From Sphagnum compactum (Eukaryota > Bryophyta > Sphagnopsida > Sphagnales), in contig OZ234493.1 of the NCBI GenBank assembly GCA_965153455.1, positions 32,540,213 to 32,604,212 on the forward strand: 64,000 nt of DNA, written 5' to 3'. How positions within the stretch are numbered: the first letter of the stretch is position 1; every line of letters starts with the position of its first letter. Below the pieces are notes generated by a model, which worked only from the letters and a program-made list of their open reading frames with translations, did not search any database and was not told the DNA's origin. The translations under genes and the position numbers were made by a program. Of this stretch, positions 24,583-35,552 are shown in pieces.

Positions 24583-25260
24583 AAGGGCCACTTTAAACAA
24601 GGGTTCAAGAGCAAGGTCCAATGAAATTGAACATTCCTATCGGTCAAGAGCTTTAAATTAGTCCCAAGGTTTTTAAACAAATGTCCAAGACCAAAACAAA
24701 TCAAATTGTGATTTAACTTAGATGGTATCATTTTGGAAAGAAAATCAATTGGTCCAGACCCAAAAAAAGAGCTTACAGGAGAGCTCATGATTTGGAGTCC
24801 AAGTTTGCTTATTTCTTTGTTTTCTTTTTCATTATTTTTTTTTACCCTTTTGCCCAAATTTTGTGAGAATGAAAGACATGCTATGGATTCAGGACATTGT
24901 GAAGAACACACTAGTTCTCCCATTTTTTACCAATTCTAAAATTGATATGGTTAATTTTTTGAACCGTGCCAAGGTGATTGTAGAAAGAATGCATTTTCAG
25001 TCCTTCTAAATGCACAAAATGGAAGTGAAAACAGTAAACTAAAAAAATTATGAAAAAAAATAAAAATCAAGTATTAACCTAGTCCCCCTCACGAGTCAAT
25101 CACACATTTTTTATATTAGACATTTGAATTGGACCCCAAGCCTTTAAACACACTCATTGCACCTTAAGAAAAAATGTTTTTTTGTAATGTGAAGAATGGT
25201 CCAAGTCAAGGTTCAATTTGCTGGCAATTGGTCCCTGGACACTTGTTTAAAATGGCCCTT
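24583..25260. mobile_element. Non-autonomous inverted-repeat element flanked by AGTTT
   Basis: The left end AAGGGCCACTTTAAACAAG and the complement of the right end AAGGGCCATTTTAAACAAG agree at 21 of 24 positions over the first 24 bases. Both sides are flanked by the same five bases, AGTTT (24578-24582 and 25261-25265), consistent with a target-site duplication. The 678-bp interior has no transposase. A 5-bp duplication without TG...CA ends does not fit the common plant MITE classes, so I leave the superfamily open. Confidence 0.72.
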
Positions 25261-25457
25261 AGTTTGTGATAGCCTTCACTTCATGATGGATAAATTCCAC
25301 GAGTGGGGAACATTCCCAAAATGCTGGGAAGGGTTCAATTATCACCTCATCATCCTGGCAATGCAATTTAGTTTTTGATGCAAAAAGTACACATGACCAC
25401 AAGGATGCCCAACAAGAAACTAATTTTCAAAGAAAATTAAATTCAGGTCCTTTAATT

Positions 25458-25875
25458 ATCTATCTATGAAGGAAGGTAATTTGTTTTGTCTTGTTTTGTA
25501 GTTATGAGATCCACCGAACTGGTATGCTTCAGATTGTGTTTTTGGGTGTCGTTGGAAAGCTCTTGACGAGGGGGGGTGCATGGGCTTGGTTCCATGACAT
25601 TTGGACTTGCGGTGCAAAAGTTCTTGAATATTGAATTATTTCTTCACTGAAAATTAAATCATAGCTGAAAATTTCGAAGGAATTGGAATGTGCCTTTGGG
25701 TGTTGTTGGAAAGATCTTGATGCGCAGGATTTAATAGAATTTATTTGGCAAGATTTGGATTCAGAATGTGGGTAGATATTGAATTTAAAGAGATTTCTGC
25801 CACCAAAAAAAATTCAAATAAATTCCAAAAAACCCAAGTTTTGAAAGGAAAAATCAGTTGAGGACATGGTAACAT
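25458..25875 (+). repeat. Dispersed repeat, copy 2 (inverted relative to 853-1258)
   Basis: Diverged reverse-complement copy of the segment at 853-1258, in the same block order from CTATCTATGAAGG to GGTAACAT. The two copies share nearly the same end points, so this is a discrete element rather than chance similarity. No inverted termini or coding frame were identified. Confidence 0.75.
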
Positions 25876-26067
25876 GTGAATGTTCTCGCAATGGGATATA
25901 CAAGTATACCTTGCAAAATAATGTCGTACGTTGTGTGCACCCTACATTATAACGAGTTCACACTTGGGACAACAACACAGGCCACACTAGTGATGACTAC
26001 GTTAAATATGGATGGGGTATTATTTATGGAAATTTTAGGTGTTAAGTTTTATGCATGGAATATTAAA

Positions 26068-26210
26068 GTTGTCGGTAAATTCAGGAAAAGTGGGCACCAG
26101 AACCACCCCCTGTTTGGTCACATAGGGGATCACATTTTAGAAAACAGGACCAAAAAGGTACACTGGGCTTCAAGGGGGCATGAAACTCAGTTTAGCAGGG
26201 CCAGAATGAA
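26068..26210 (-). repeat. Repeat family B, diverged fragment
   Basis: Matches the left part of 23664-23863 in order: GTAAATTCAGGAAAAG, GCACCAG, GTTTGGTCACATAGGG and CATGAAACTCAGTTTA. The termini are not preserved. Confidence 0.5.
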
Positions 26211-26504
26211 CCAGCCCCCAAGACTGCACCAGATGGCCGTTCTGTTCGTTCATAGGATGGCCGTCCTTTTCTCATCCTGCTCCTTGACTCTCAATTAACC
26301 AACATAGTACCACAGTTAACTTTTATTTAGCTGCTGACCTTTGGTGTTTTTTTTTTTCTTTGGCCCTTTTTCTCAGCCCTGACCTCCATACTACCTTCCC
26401 ACCTAACTGCCCTACAAACCTTGCTATCCTATTCACTAACATCTTTTCCCTACCTACCAACTACAACCAACCACCTTACCTACTTACTCTTTATCCATTC
26501 AAAG

Positions 26505-27545
26505 CTAAATCTCTACCTTTCGGCAAAACGTCTATCTCTTCTTGGCTAAACGTCTATCTTTTGACAAATTTTTTTTCTTCCTTGGCTAAACCTCTATTTA
26601 TTGGCAAAAAAATTCTATTTCATGGCTAAACCTTAACTTATCAGTAAAACCTTTCTATTATTTGATAAATCCTTTCTATTCCTTAACTAAACATTTACTT
26701 ATCAACAAAACCTTTTTACATTCGAATTAAACCTATATTTCTCAATAAAACCTTTCTATACCCTGGTTAAACTTCTGCTTATTAGCAAAACATTTATATT
26801 CCTTGGTTAAACTTCTACTTATTGGCAAAACCTTTTTACTCCTTGGCTAAATTTTTATTTATTGGCAAAACTTTTCTAGTTTTTGGCTAAACCCTTTATT
26901 TCTCGCCAAATTTTTTTTAATCCATGGCTAAACCTTTACCTCTCGGTGAAACTTTTCTAATCCATGGTTAAACCTTTACCTCACAAAAAAACTTTTCTAC
27001 TCCCTATATAAACCTTTAATTTTTGGCAAAACTTTATATCTTTTTGACTAAACCTTTATTTTCTTAATTAAACTTCTACTAGTTAATAAAACCTTTATAT
27101 ATTTTTGGCTAAACCTTTACCCTTCAACAAAATCTATATTTCTTTTTGGATAAACCTTTTAATGATTGGCAAAACTTATGTTTCTTCCTAACTAAACCTT
27201 TGTCTCTTAACAAAACCTTTTTGTTTTTTGGCTAAACTTTTATTTCTTGGCAGAACCTTTATTTTTTTTAAAATTAAACTTCTACCTCTTAGCAAAACCT
27301 TTGTCTCTTATTAATTAAACCTCAACCTTCTAGCAAAACATTTATATTTTTTTAACTAAACATCTTTCATTTGGCAAAACCTCTATCTTTTCTTGATTAA
27401 ACTTCTATTGATTGGCAAAACCTCCATATCTTTTTGGTTAAACATCTATTATTGGCCGAAAAAAATCTATTATTGGTTAAGCCTTTACCTTTCAAAGAAA
27501 CCTTTTTGTTTTTTTGGTTAAACCTTTATTTTTTGGCAAAACCTA
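26505..27545. repeat. Minisatellite, unit about 40-48 bp, more than 20 degenerate copies
   Basis: Alternating words (T)TTGGC(A)AAAC(C)T and TTGGCTAAACCTTTA with TCT/TTT spacers recur through about 1 kb. A typical unit reads TTGGCTAAACC - TTTATTT - TTGGCAAAACC - TTTCTA - TTCC. Copies are diverged, so the array is old. No frame is conserved across units. Confidence 0.8.
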
Positions 27546-27559
27546 CCTACCCACACATC

Positions 27560-28570
27560 ATCATACCTACCTATGCATTTGCAAATTGTAGATTTCGATT
27601 GCAAAAATTATATCGTAAAATGTGGATATTGCAAAGGAGTTGTAACATTTATTTGTAGTTTGATTCAAACTCATGATGACGAAAACCATTGACCCCAAAT
27701 GTGGGTATTGCAATTGTAGGAATTTTTTGGGCAACAATCCTCTACCTCCACTTTGGACCATTTAATGCAACATGTACTTAATTTAATTAAGCAATAGATT
27801 TAATAAATTTTAAGTTGAAAAGACATCAAACATTTATGAATATTTGCAAAAATATTAATACTAATCAAAATCAATCCTAAGTTGGATTTTGGGGGGAAAT
27901 TTTCACATACAAATATTTGCAACAAGACTCATTTTATCTCTCTTGAAGGTGAATGAAGAAGGTTTCAAATTGGGCCCTCAAGTTGAAGTGAACACATTAA
28001 AGGTAAAAAAATAAACTCTTATTTCAATCATTTAATTTTTTTCTTTTCATTGTGTTTCAATTTTGATTCATCACACTCCTAGAAGATTATTTTGTATGAC
28101 ATCTGTATATGTCTATATAGTTATTAATTTTTATGACATTTACCATTAAAAATGTTTAGGTTTATATATAAATATTTTGGGGTAATTAATATTAAACTCT
28201 AAGGCTAATGTTTCCATTCATTAAAAATTTAGTGGATTAACTTTAAAATTCAAAACATAATTGTTATAAAAAATTTATGTATTCCATTTGTATCGATTTG
28301 TATAATTATTAAGGTGAAAGCATCTACCATTATGATTAATTAGGGTTTTAAGTTTAAGGGTTTAATGAAATGTGTGTTGATTTATTTAGGTTGTGTTTTC
28401 AAATCAAACTACAACTCCTTTGAACATGACATCATCCTTTAACATCAATGGTATGATATTTTTCTCAATCATTTTATTTATTTTTTATTGTTTTGTTTTT
28501 AATTTAGGGAAATCAATATCCTTAGATGGTTTTAACATGGTCATCAAATTCTACTAAGAATGTTTCATGT
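27560..28570. other. Intergenic, no gene seen
   Basis: AT-rich, stop-dense sequence between two tandem-repeat blocks. Nothing was recognised. Confidence 0.45.
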
Positions 28571-28579
28571 TTGATATAT

Positions 28580-29160
28580 GGATTTAGCATTTTGGCCTCC
28601 CATAAATAGTGTGGATTTAAGGGATTCATAATGTTAATATATTGCATTTTGCCACCCATGTATGTAGTGTACATGTTTAAATTTTCATGCAAGTATTACG
28701 TTTATCTCTCTCATATATAGTGTGGATTAAGGTCATGATGTGGGTATTGCATTTTGCCCCCACATATAATGTGCATCTTTAAATTATCGTGCAAGTATTG
28801 CATTTCCTTCTCCCACATATTATGTGAATTAGGGCCATAATGTGAGTATTAAATTTTGCCCCCATATATAGTGTGCATCTTTAAATTTTCATGTAAGTAT
28901 TGCATTTCTTTTTCCCATTATAATGTGAATTAGGGCCACAATTTGAGTCTTGCATTTTGTCGCCACATACAATGTGCATCTTTAAATTGTCATGCATATA
29001 TTGCATTTCCTTCTCCCATATATAATGTGGGTATTGCATTTTGCCCTCACATATAGTGTGCATTTTTAAATTGTCATGTAGGTATTGCATTCTTCTCTTT
29101 CATAAATAATGTAGTTTGTTAACCGTCATGTGAGTATTAAATTTAGATTGTTTATAAATA
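28580..29160. repeat. Degenerate tandem repeat, composite unit about 120 bp
   Basis: Recurring in order: CATATATAGTGTG or AATGTG, GGGCCATAATGTGAGTATT, CATTTTGCCCCCACAT, CATCTTTAAATT, and TCATGCAAGTATTGCAT. About five copies are visible. Confidence 0.7.
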
Positions 29161-29699
29161 ACATGGATTAAAAATAAACTTGCAAGTATTACAATTTCAA
29201 ATTTACAAATATGGCCACATACCATATCATGTATTTTCCATATTTAACCTTATGATATTTATGTCTATGATTGTATAAGGTTTAGATGAAGGATAGAAAT
29301 CAAGTACTTGGAACATGTACATTTGCATTAATATTGAATTTGACAATTAACATTTTATTGAAGGTATTGCAAGTATAAAATTTTGGACCTTAACATCAAT
29401 TTATCGTCTTTTTTTTGTATAATCAGTTCAAGGCATAATTTCAAACATGGGTTGTGCTTCAAAATCTCAATCTATTGATATCCAAAACCCAAGGAGGTCA
29501 CCCTTTAACAACATGGACTTGGTGTGGACAAAAGATATTTGACATGGAAAGGCACATATAATCAAGGTAAAATGTTCATAGATCTCACATGCACGATTGT
29601 TAAAATTTCTAAATGGTGAACAAATCCATGAAGATTCCCCAATGGAGTGAAGCACTTATAAACAAGTAACCCCACAAGAAAATGTAAAAATGCCGAAAA

Positions 29700-31075
29700 T
29701 CCAAAACCACATTGGCCATATTTGGTATGATGTTATATTATTCACTTTTGTTATATGGTTGTTTTTTTAATTTCATATTGTACCCAACCATAGGTCCTAA
29801 ATTGTTTGCACATTTTGTAAATGTGCGTGTGGGTATGGACCGGAAGACAGTCATGGACATTCAAACCATCATCAATCCATTAATCAAGGTTGTTTAGTTC
29901 AATTTTTGATCAAATGATTGTACACATTACCACCAACCACATACACGGGCCAATGGTGAGCTTGTGCATGGCAAACATAACTTTGATTCCATTGCACAAC
30001 CATCTTTGTTTGCCCCACAAATGTCACAAGCACTAAAGGATCACATTTGGACTAAATTGGGTTTAAGTTACACCATCAAACAACTATATGACAAACATAA
30101 AGCAATATGGTGGGTTAGAATCAATGTAAGAGAAACGATGACAAGGGACGATTTCATTAGGCAACAAGACATTGTTTACTTGGATCGCAAACACAAAAGA
30201 GGGAACTAATTTACACAAAATCCAACCATTTCCTTTCACACATGGGCATTTAATCATCCAAATAAAGTGTTTTATTTTCAAAATGCAAGTCAAATTAATG
30301 AGATTCATGTCCCATTCACAATAAGGATACAAAGCCCATCTTAATTGTAATCCATGGTTTCATTAGGTGACAATGGGGCAATCTCAATGGATGCCACCTT
30401 TGGCACCAATGATGTGAAATTTCACTTGTTCACATTGATGGTGTTTGATGCACATAACACTAGAGTGCCGATTGCATGGATCATCACAAGCCGCCAAACA
30501 TGCCATGATTCGGTGGAGTGATTAATTCCTTTGAAAACAAAGCTTCTAAAGAAGTAACCTAAGTGGAAACCTTCATGTTTTCATTGGTGATGAGGTTCCA
30601 CAAGAATTATGAACATTATGGTGAATTTTAGTTTCATTCTACCTTTTTTTAGTTTGTACGTACATGCAACCATTTCAAAACTTTATCCCACATTTTCCAT
30701 TGTAGATAATGTTATTAGTTGAAATATGAATAAATTGGTATTTTTATGCATGGTTAGGATGGCGTGAGGCAATGATTAAGTGCCCATTTACCTTTGCGCA
30801 TTGCATGTTTTAAAGGCTTCGTGCTTATGTTCGATGGAAAAAATTAAGGACAATGGGGTGTGACATGCAATATTGGATGATCTTCACACTATCATGTACA
30901 TGCCCATTGAACCAAGTGAAAACATTGAAGGCTTCATGACTTGTGGGAGAAACAAGGTCATTGAAAGCTTCACCCAACATTTACCTAGTGAGTCATGGAT
31001 TTGGAACTTTTGAATTTATTATTTCCAAATTGGTACGTGAATTAACTCTCAATGCACTATTGGTTTTCCACCATG
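29700..31075 (+). pseudogene. MULE transposase remnant, N-terminal and catalytic part
   Basis: Conceptual frames contain GMDRKTVMDIQTIINPLI, LGLSYTIKQLYDKHKAIWW, then the MULE catalytic stretch SMDATFGTNDVKFHLFTLMV, VPIAWIITSRQTCHDSVEW and FIGDEVPQEL, followed near 30765-30960 by GWREAMIKCPFTFAHCMF and RLRAYVRWKK. The first catalytic Asp (SMDATFG) is visible; frameshifts and stops break the rest. It is not functional. Confidence 0.78.
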
Positions 31076-32099
31076 CTATGCATATCCCATAATATTTATC
31101 CTTAAATTAAAGTAGAAAGACCAATGATCCGAACAATCCCATGTGGGTATTGTGTATCTCGTTGTAGATTTACAAATGATGACATTATAAGAAAAACATG
31201 TAATTTTGACTTGTCTTTGCAACTAAATTTTAATTGCAAATGACATTTGTGACTAAAATCTCCTAATCGCCTAAGACAAGTCGCATACGATATTAATCGC
31301 AAACGACAAAAGGTATTGGAAGAAAGAAAAAGTCAACAAATACAAATTCATCTTTTGACTCCATTATATACGTATTGTCACATAGGACTAATGTGTAATT
31401 ATTTTGGTCACAATTGAAGGCAAATGATGTGTTGCCACATGTCCCAATATTTATTTTAAAAAATAATAATTATTGTTATTATTTTGAAATAATCTAAGAT
31501 GTTTAATACAAATGTTTGGATGATCTTTACTGTAACATGTGGCCCAATGTAAATATGCCACATTAAGTATTATATAATTACATTTATTGTTGTAAAAACT
31601 CTTATAGGTCAGGTTTTTTTTCTATTGGTAATTATTACCTATAAATAAAATAATTTACTAAACATAACACTAGTTTTACAACAAAATTAATATAAAAATA
31701 TTTATCATAGATGATTGATTACATAATTCTAAAAAATAAAATAAAATATGGTATATAATTCCTGAAATTAAAATGATTAAAATAAATATTTTAACTACAT
31801 TATAATGTTTCAAGAATTTAATTCAGATTTAAAGTTATGAATTACAATTTTTAAATAACTATGTTCAATTAGAAAATAATTATGCAGATAATAATTAATT
31901 TTTATCTGAAGTAGTTACAATGATTTTCAAGTAATGTAACATTAATTAAAATAATTAGTTTCTTTTACTGTAAGAATATAAATTATATAATATAAAGATC
32001 TACGTTATAACAATAATAATTTAGCGTAACTTATAGTTAATAAAAATTATTATTTATAAATTTTCTTTAAGTGATTTATTATGGATAACACTAATAGAT

Positions 32100-33260
32100 A
32101 AAACCCTTCAAACTCAATCAATAATTTTTTGAATTAAAATATAAATTTTTGATTCCAAAAAAACATTCAGAATTCAAATATCGATTTTTAGATCATATAA
32201 TTTTTTCGAAGTTGAATAAAAAAGTTCAGAATTGAAATGTCAATTTTCAGATTCAAATAAATATATTCAAAATTGAAATGTCCAATTTTACACTCAAGTA
32301 ATAATTTTCTGAATTGAAATATTAATTTTGAGAATTCAAAATAATATTTGGAATTGAAATTAAACTTTCAAGTCAAATAATTTCTTAAAATTGAAATTTA
32401 AAAACTCAAAATTGAAATATCAATTTTCAAATTCAAATTCAAATATTCAAAATCAAAATGTCAATTTTAGACTCAATTATGACTTTTTGAATTGAACAAC
32501 TAATTTTAAGATGCAAAAATAATAATTTAGAATTCAAATATCAATTTTTAGATCAAATAAGTTTTTAAAATTTAAATCAAAGAATCCAGAATATCAATTT
32601 TCAGATTCAAATAATAGTATTAAAAATTGAAATGTCCATTTTTAGACTTAATTATTAATTTTCAGAATTGATGTATTGATTTTGAAAATCCAAAATAATA
32701 ATTCAAAATTAAAATTTCAAGGTTCAGATCAAATGATATATTTAAAATTTGAATTCAAAATTTTCTGGGTTGAAGTATAAATTTTAATATTCAAAATTGA
32801 AATACTAACCTTTTTATTGGAAAATAATAATTTAAAATACAAATATCAAGCTTCAAATCAAATAAGTTTTTTCAATTTAAATAGAATTGTTTTTATTCAA
32901 ATAAAATTTTCAAATTCCATAATTAAAAAAAGGTTTCGAATAACAAATTTCAAAATTGAAACATCGATTATAATGTTGAAATAAAATTTTCATAATCGGA
33001 ATTATAATTTTAGATTTAAATATATATTTTTGAATACAACTAACAATTTTATGACTTCATATCAAGATCTGAACCTTGATATTTCAAATTCAAATAATTT
33101 TTTAAAAATTTAAATATCATTTTGATAATTAAAATAACAAATTTCAGATGCAAAATATATAACTCAAAATTCAAGTAAGAAATTTCAGAATTTAAATATC
33201 AATTCTCATATTTGAATAATAAATTTTCAAAGTTTAAATATTAATTTTCATTTTCATTAT
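32100..33260. repeat. AT-rich minisatellite, unit about 40-48 bp
   Basis: Roughly 25 degenerate units with words AATTGAAAT(A/G)TCAATTTT, CAGATTCAAATAAT and TTTCAGAATTGAAAT. It sits between the two halves of the dead MULE transposase. The flanks 31100-32100 are also extremely AT-rich with no gene. Confidence 0.75.
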
Positions 33261-33599
33261 ATGAACAATATACATAGATATGCATATTTAATGTACACAC
33301 ACACACATATATAATTTTAGTACATACATAAAAATACACCCCTATGTCATCGTATAATACCTTTAGGATGCAACTAATTTGGTGACTATTGTGATTAATG
33401 GGACATATCAACTTATTAATGGATGAAAATAAACCTAAAATCCATCCAACCAATAGGATGATGTTTTCCAATATTTGTCTCATAGTTGTGAAAATGACCA
33501 AAATAGTTGAAATTTGGTATTGTAGTTGCAATACTGCCAAATTTAGTTGTAAACGACAACAAGTTGCATGTAGTTGCAAACATAGTGATTACATTTTGG

Positions 33600-34236
33600 C
33601 TAATTTTTAATGTGGGGTTTCGACAAATGCAACATTCAAACCAGAACACACAAACATCAATTGAGTTTTACCATGGAACATTGAAACGTTGTTTCTCTTT
33701 GGAAACAAAAAGGTTTTGAGGTCAACAAATTGATTCGTTAATATGAAGATTCACAACAATAGTTGCAAGACACTACATGCACACGGCCGAAATGAAGAAA
33801 CACATGTTTATTAAATATAAGTTTGTGGAACACATTGTTAATGTAAGAAGGCCGCATTAATCCTTCACACCCATGTCACCCATGGGATGGATGATTTGAA
33901 CGAGCCAACATGGATGGTATGGAGGCAACAACATTTGAATATGACATACAAGGTCTCACTTCCTTTCACCATGTATGCACATGTGAATGGGCATTGCATG
34001 AAAACTTGTGTAAACATCAAATTATTGTTTTTCTTACATGTACCAATCTCATTAAAATATATATCATTCAATATTGTAGGACGTGGTATGGATTTGATCA
34101 TGGAGGTTTTGCTACCATGTTTGCAAACCCTACCTATTTACACATGGTGCTTACAATGTTTGGGGAACGACCCATTCCTTGGGCATTTACGCACACAAAT
34201 AACATCCCCTATTATTTGGGTCTCTCAGAAGACTAA
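33600..34236 (+). pseudogene. MULE transposase remnant, C-terminal part with SWIM zinc finger
   Basis: One frame gives SNQNTQTSIEFYHGTLKRCF, and further on KKHMFIKYKFVEHIVNVRRP. From 33910 a 108-codon open frame contains CTCEWALHENLCKHQIIVF, a SWIM zinc finger (CxC...CxH), followed by YCRTWYGFDHGGFATMFANP. That order is the usual tail of MULE transposases. Stops and frame changes upstream show decay. Confidence 0.8.
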
Positions 34237-34599
34237 CTATTGGGCCTAGGGGCCAACGTTGTCAAATGCCAAAAAATAATTAATTAATTAGTTAAATAAA
34301 TAAAATATCATGCATTTTGGTAATGGAAAATTTACTAAATGGGAAAATTCAAAAGAAGTAAAGAAGCGAGGCCTTCCACTAAACATACCATATGTATGAA
34401 GTTTCAAATTTTTTAAGATAAAATGTGTCCCAAAAAATCTGAATATAGCCTAATATATAGTAATTGATGTAGCCTAAATTATATATATATACCCTAATCT
34501 GAACCCAAGCAAAAAAAAGAAAAAAAGACAAATGAGGCAAAACAAAGGAGATCGAATGGCCCTGATCATGCCATCTGACAACCTATCTCAAGCCACGAA

Positions 34600-35240
34600 T
34601 ACAAGGGACAAACAGTAGTAGAAGGGCCAGGTGAATTGAACCTTCCGTTACCGGTGGTCACCGGTCAAGTACACGCCACAAAAGGTGGGGTCCCTGGAGG
34701 GGGCTTTTGAAGGGTTGTTTTTGGAGTACTTGATTTATCCGGTCATTTCGTAGAGGAGCCAGGTGAATTGAACCTTCCGTTACCGGTGGTCGCCGGTCAA
34801 TTACACCGCCACAAGTAAATGGCCGGGGAGTGGGGGGGCCTCTTAAACGTTTTTACCGAGCCAAGCGATCTGGTGTAGTTCATATCCGGTAATTTCGTGG
34901 AAAGCCAAGTGAATTGAACCTGCTGTCACCGGCGGTCACCGGTCAATTACACCGCCACAAGTAACCAGAGAAGTTGGGGGCCGGAGGGGGTCTCTAAATA
35001 CCTTTTTTTTTACCAAGCCAAGAGATTTCCGGTGTACGTATTTAATTCTCCGGTGATTTCGTACAAGAGCGAGGTGAATCGAACCTTCTGTTACCGGCGT
35101 TCACCGGTCAATTACACGGCCGCATTTAAACCCGGCGGGTAGGGGGAGGGTGGGCAGGTTCAATACTTCTTATTCTTACCAGCCAATATAGATCCGGCAG
35201 TGATTTGTTTCATACCCGGAAAGTAATAAATTTCGCTACT
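34600..35240 (+). repeat. Four-copy GC-richer tandem repeat immediately upstream of the GILT gene
   Basis: Core GTGAATTGAACCTTCCGTTA followed by CCGG(T/C)GGTCACCGGTCAA(T) begins at 34631, 34763, 34909 and 35073, i.e. periods of 132, 146 and 164 bp. Each unit also has TCCGGT(A/C/G)ATTTCGT and CACCGCCACAAGTAA-like blocks. The core contains the imperfect palindrome ACCGGTGGTCACCGGT. The array ends about 310 bases before the GILT start codon. It is much richer in G+C than its surroundings. Confidence 0.85.
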
Positions 35241-35456
35241 TACGATTTCTTTATAACTAACTTGAGGTTAAGCTTGTTATACCAACCCAAAAAAAAAACT
35301 GGCACACGTGTGTAGATCCTAGCTGTTGGATTGTGACGTGGACTGTATGATTACCGTCGGATTGGGAGTAGGCCAAGGAAGAAGCTGAGGATCTGATAAA
35401 ACCGGACACAAGAGAAGAGTCCCTTCTCTTTCTGTGGACTGACGAACACAGAAGAC

Positions 35457-35460
<4 letters not shown>

Positions 35461-35487
<27 letters not shown>
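35461..35487 (+). repeat. (GA)n tract in the presumed 5' leader of the GILT gene
   Basis: Thirteen and a half GA units about 66 bases upstream of the GILT start codon. GA tracts in plant 5' leaders can bind BBR/BPC factors (established for the class); nothing more is shown here. Confidence 0.75.
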
Positions 35488-35490
<3 letters not shown>

Positions 35491-35552
35491 CAGGCACAGA
35501 TTTGCAAAAGTGTGTAGGATTCTTCTTCTTGCTTCCCACTACTACTACTACC

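Larger units (their letters stand above)
29697..34236 (+). mobile_element. Degenerate MULE (Mutator-like) element, transposase broken into two parts
   Basis: The two transposase remnants at 29700-31075 and 33600-34236 read in the same direction and in family order: MULE catalytic domain, then SWIM zinc finger. They are separated by about 2.5 kb of very AT-rich sequence with a minisatellite. No terminal inverted repeats or 9-bp target duplication were found, so the outer limits given are only those of the coding remnants. Confidence 0.75.

Noticed and set aside
25500-25880. LTR of a retrotransposon
   Set aside because: The element lacks TG...CA ends, a primer-binding site and a direct second copy; its partner at 853-1258 is inverted and distant.
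28881-29090. Open frame with repeated MQYLHDNLKMH-type phrases
   Set aside because: Translation of the tandem DNA repeat at 28.6-29.2 kb; the repetition reflects the DNA, not a protein.
33241-33719. Overlapping open frames of 70-112 codons near 33.2-33.7 kb
   Set aside because: Partly shadows of the MULE remnant and partly AT-rich repeat; no independent protein family.
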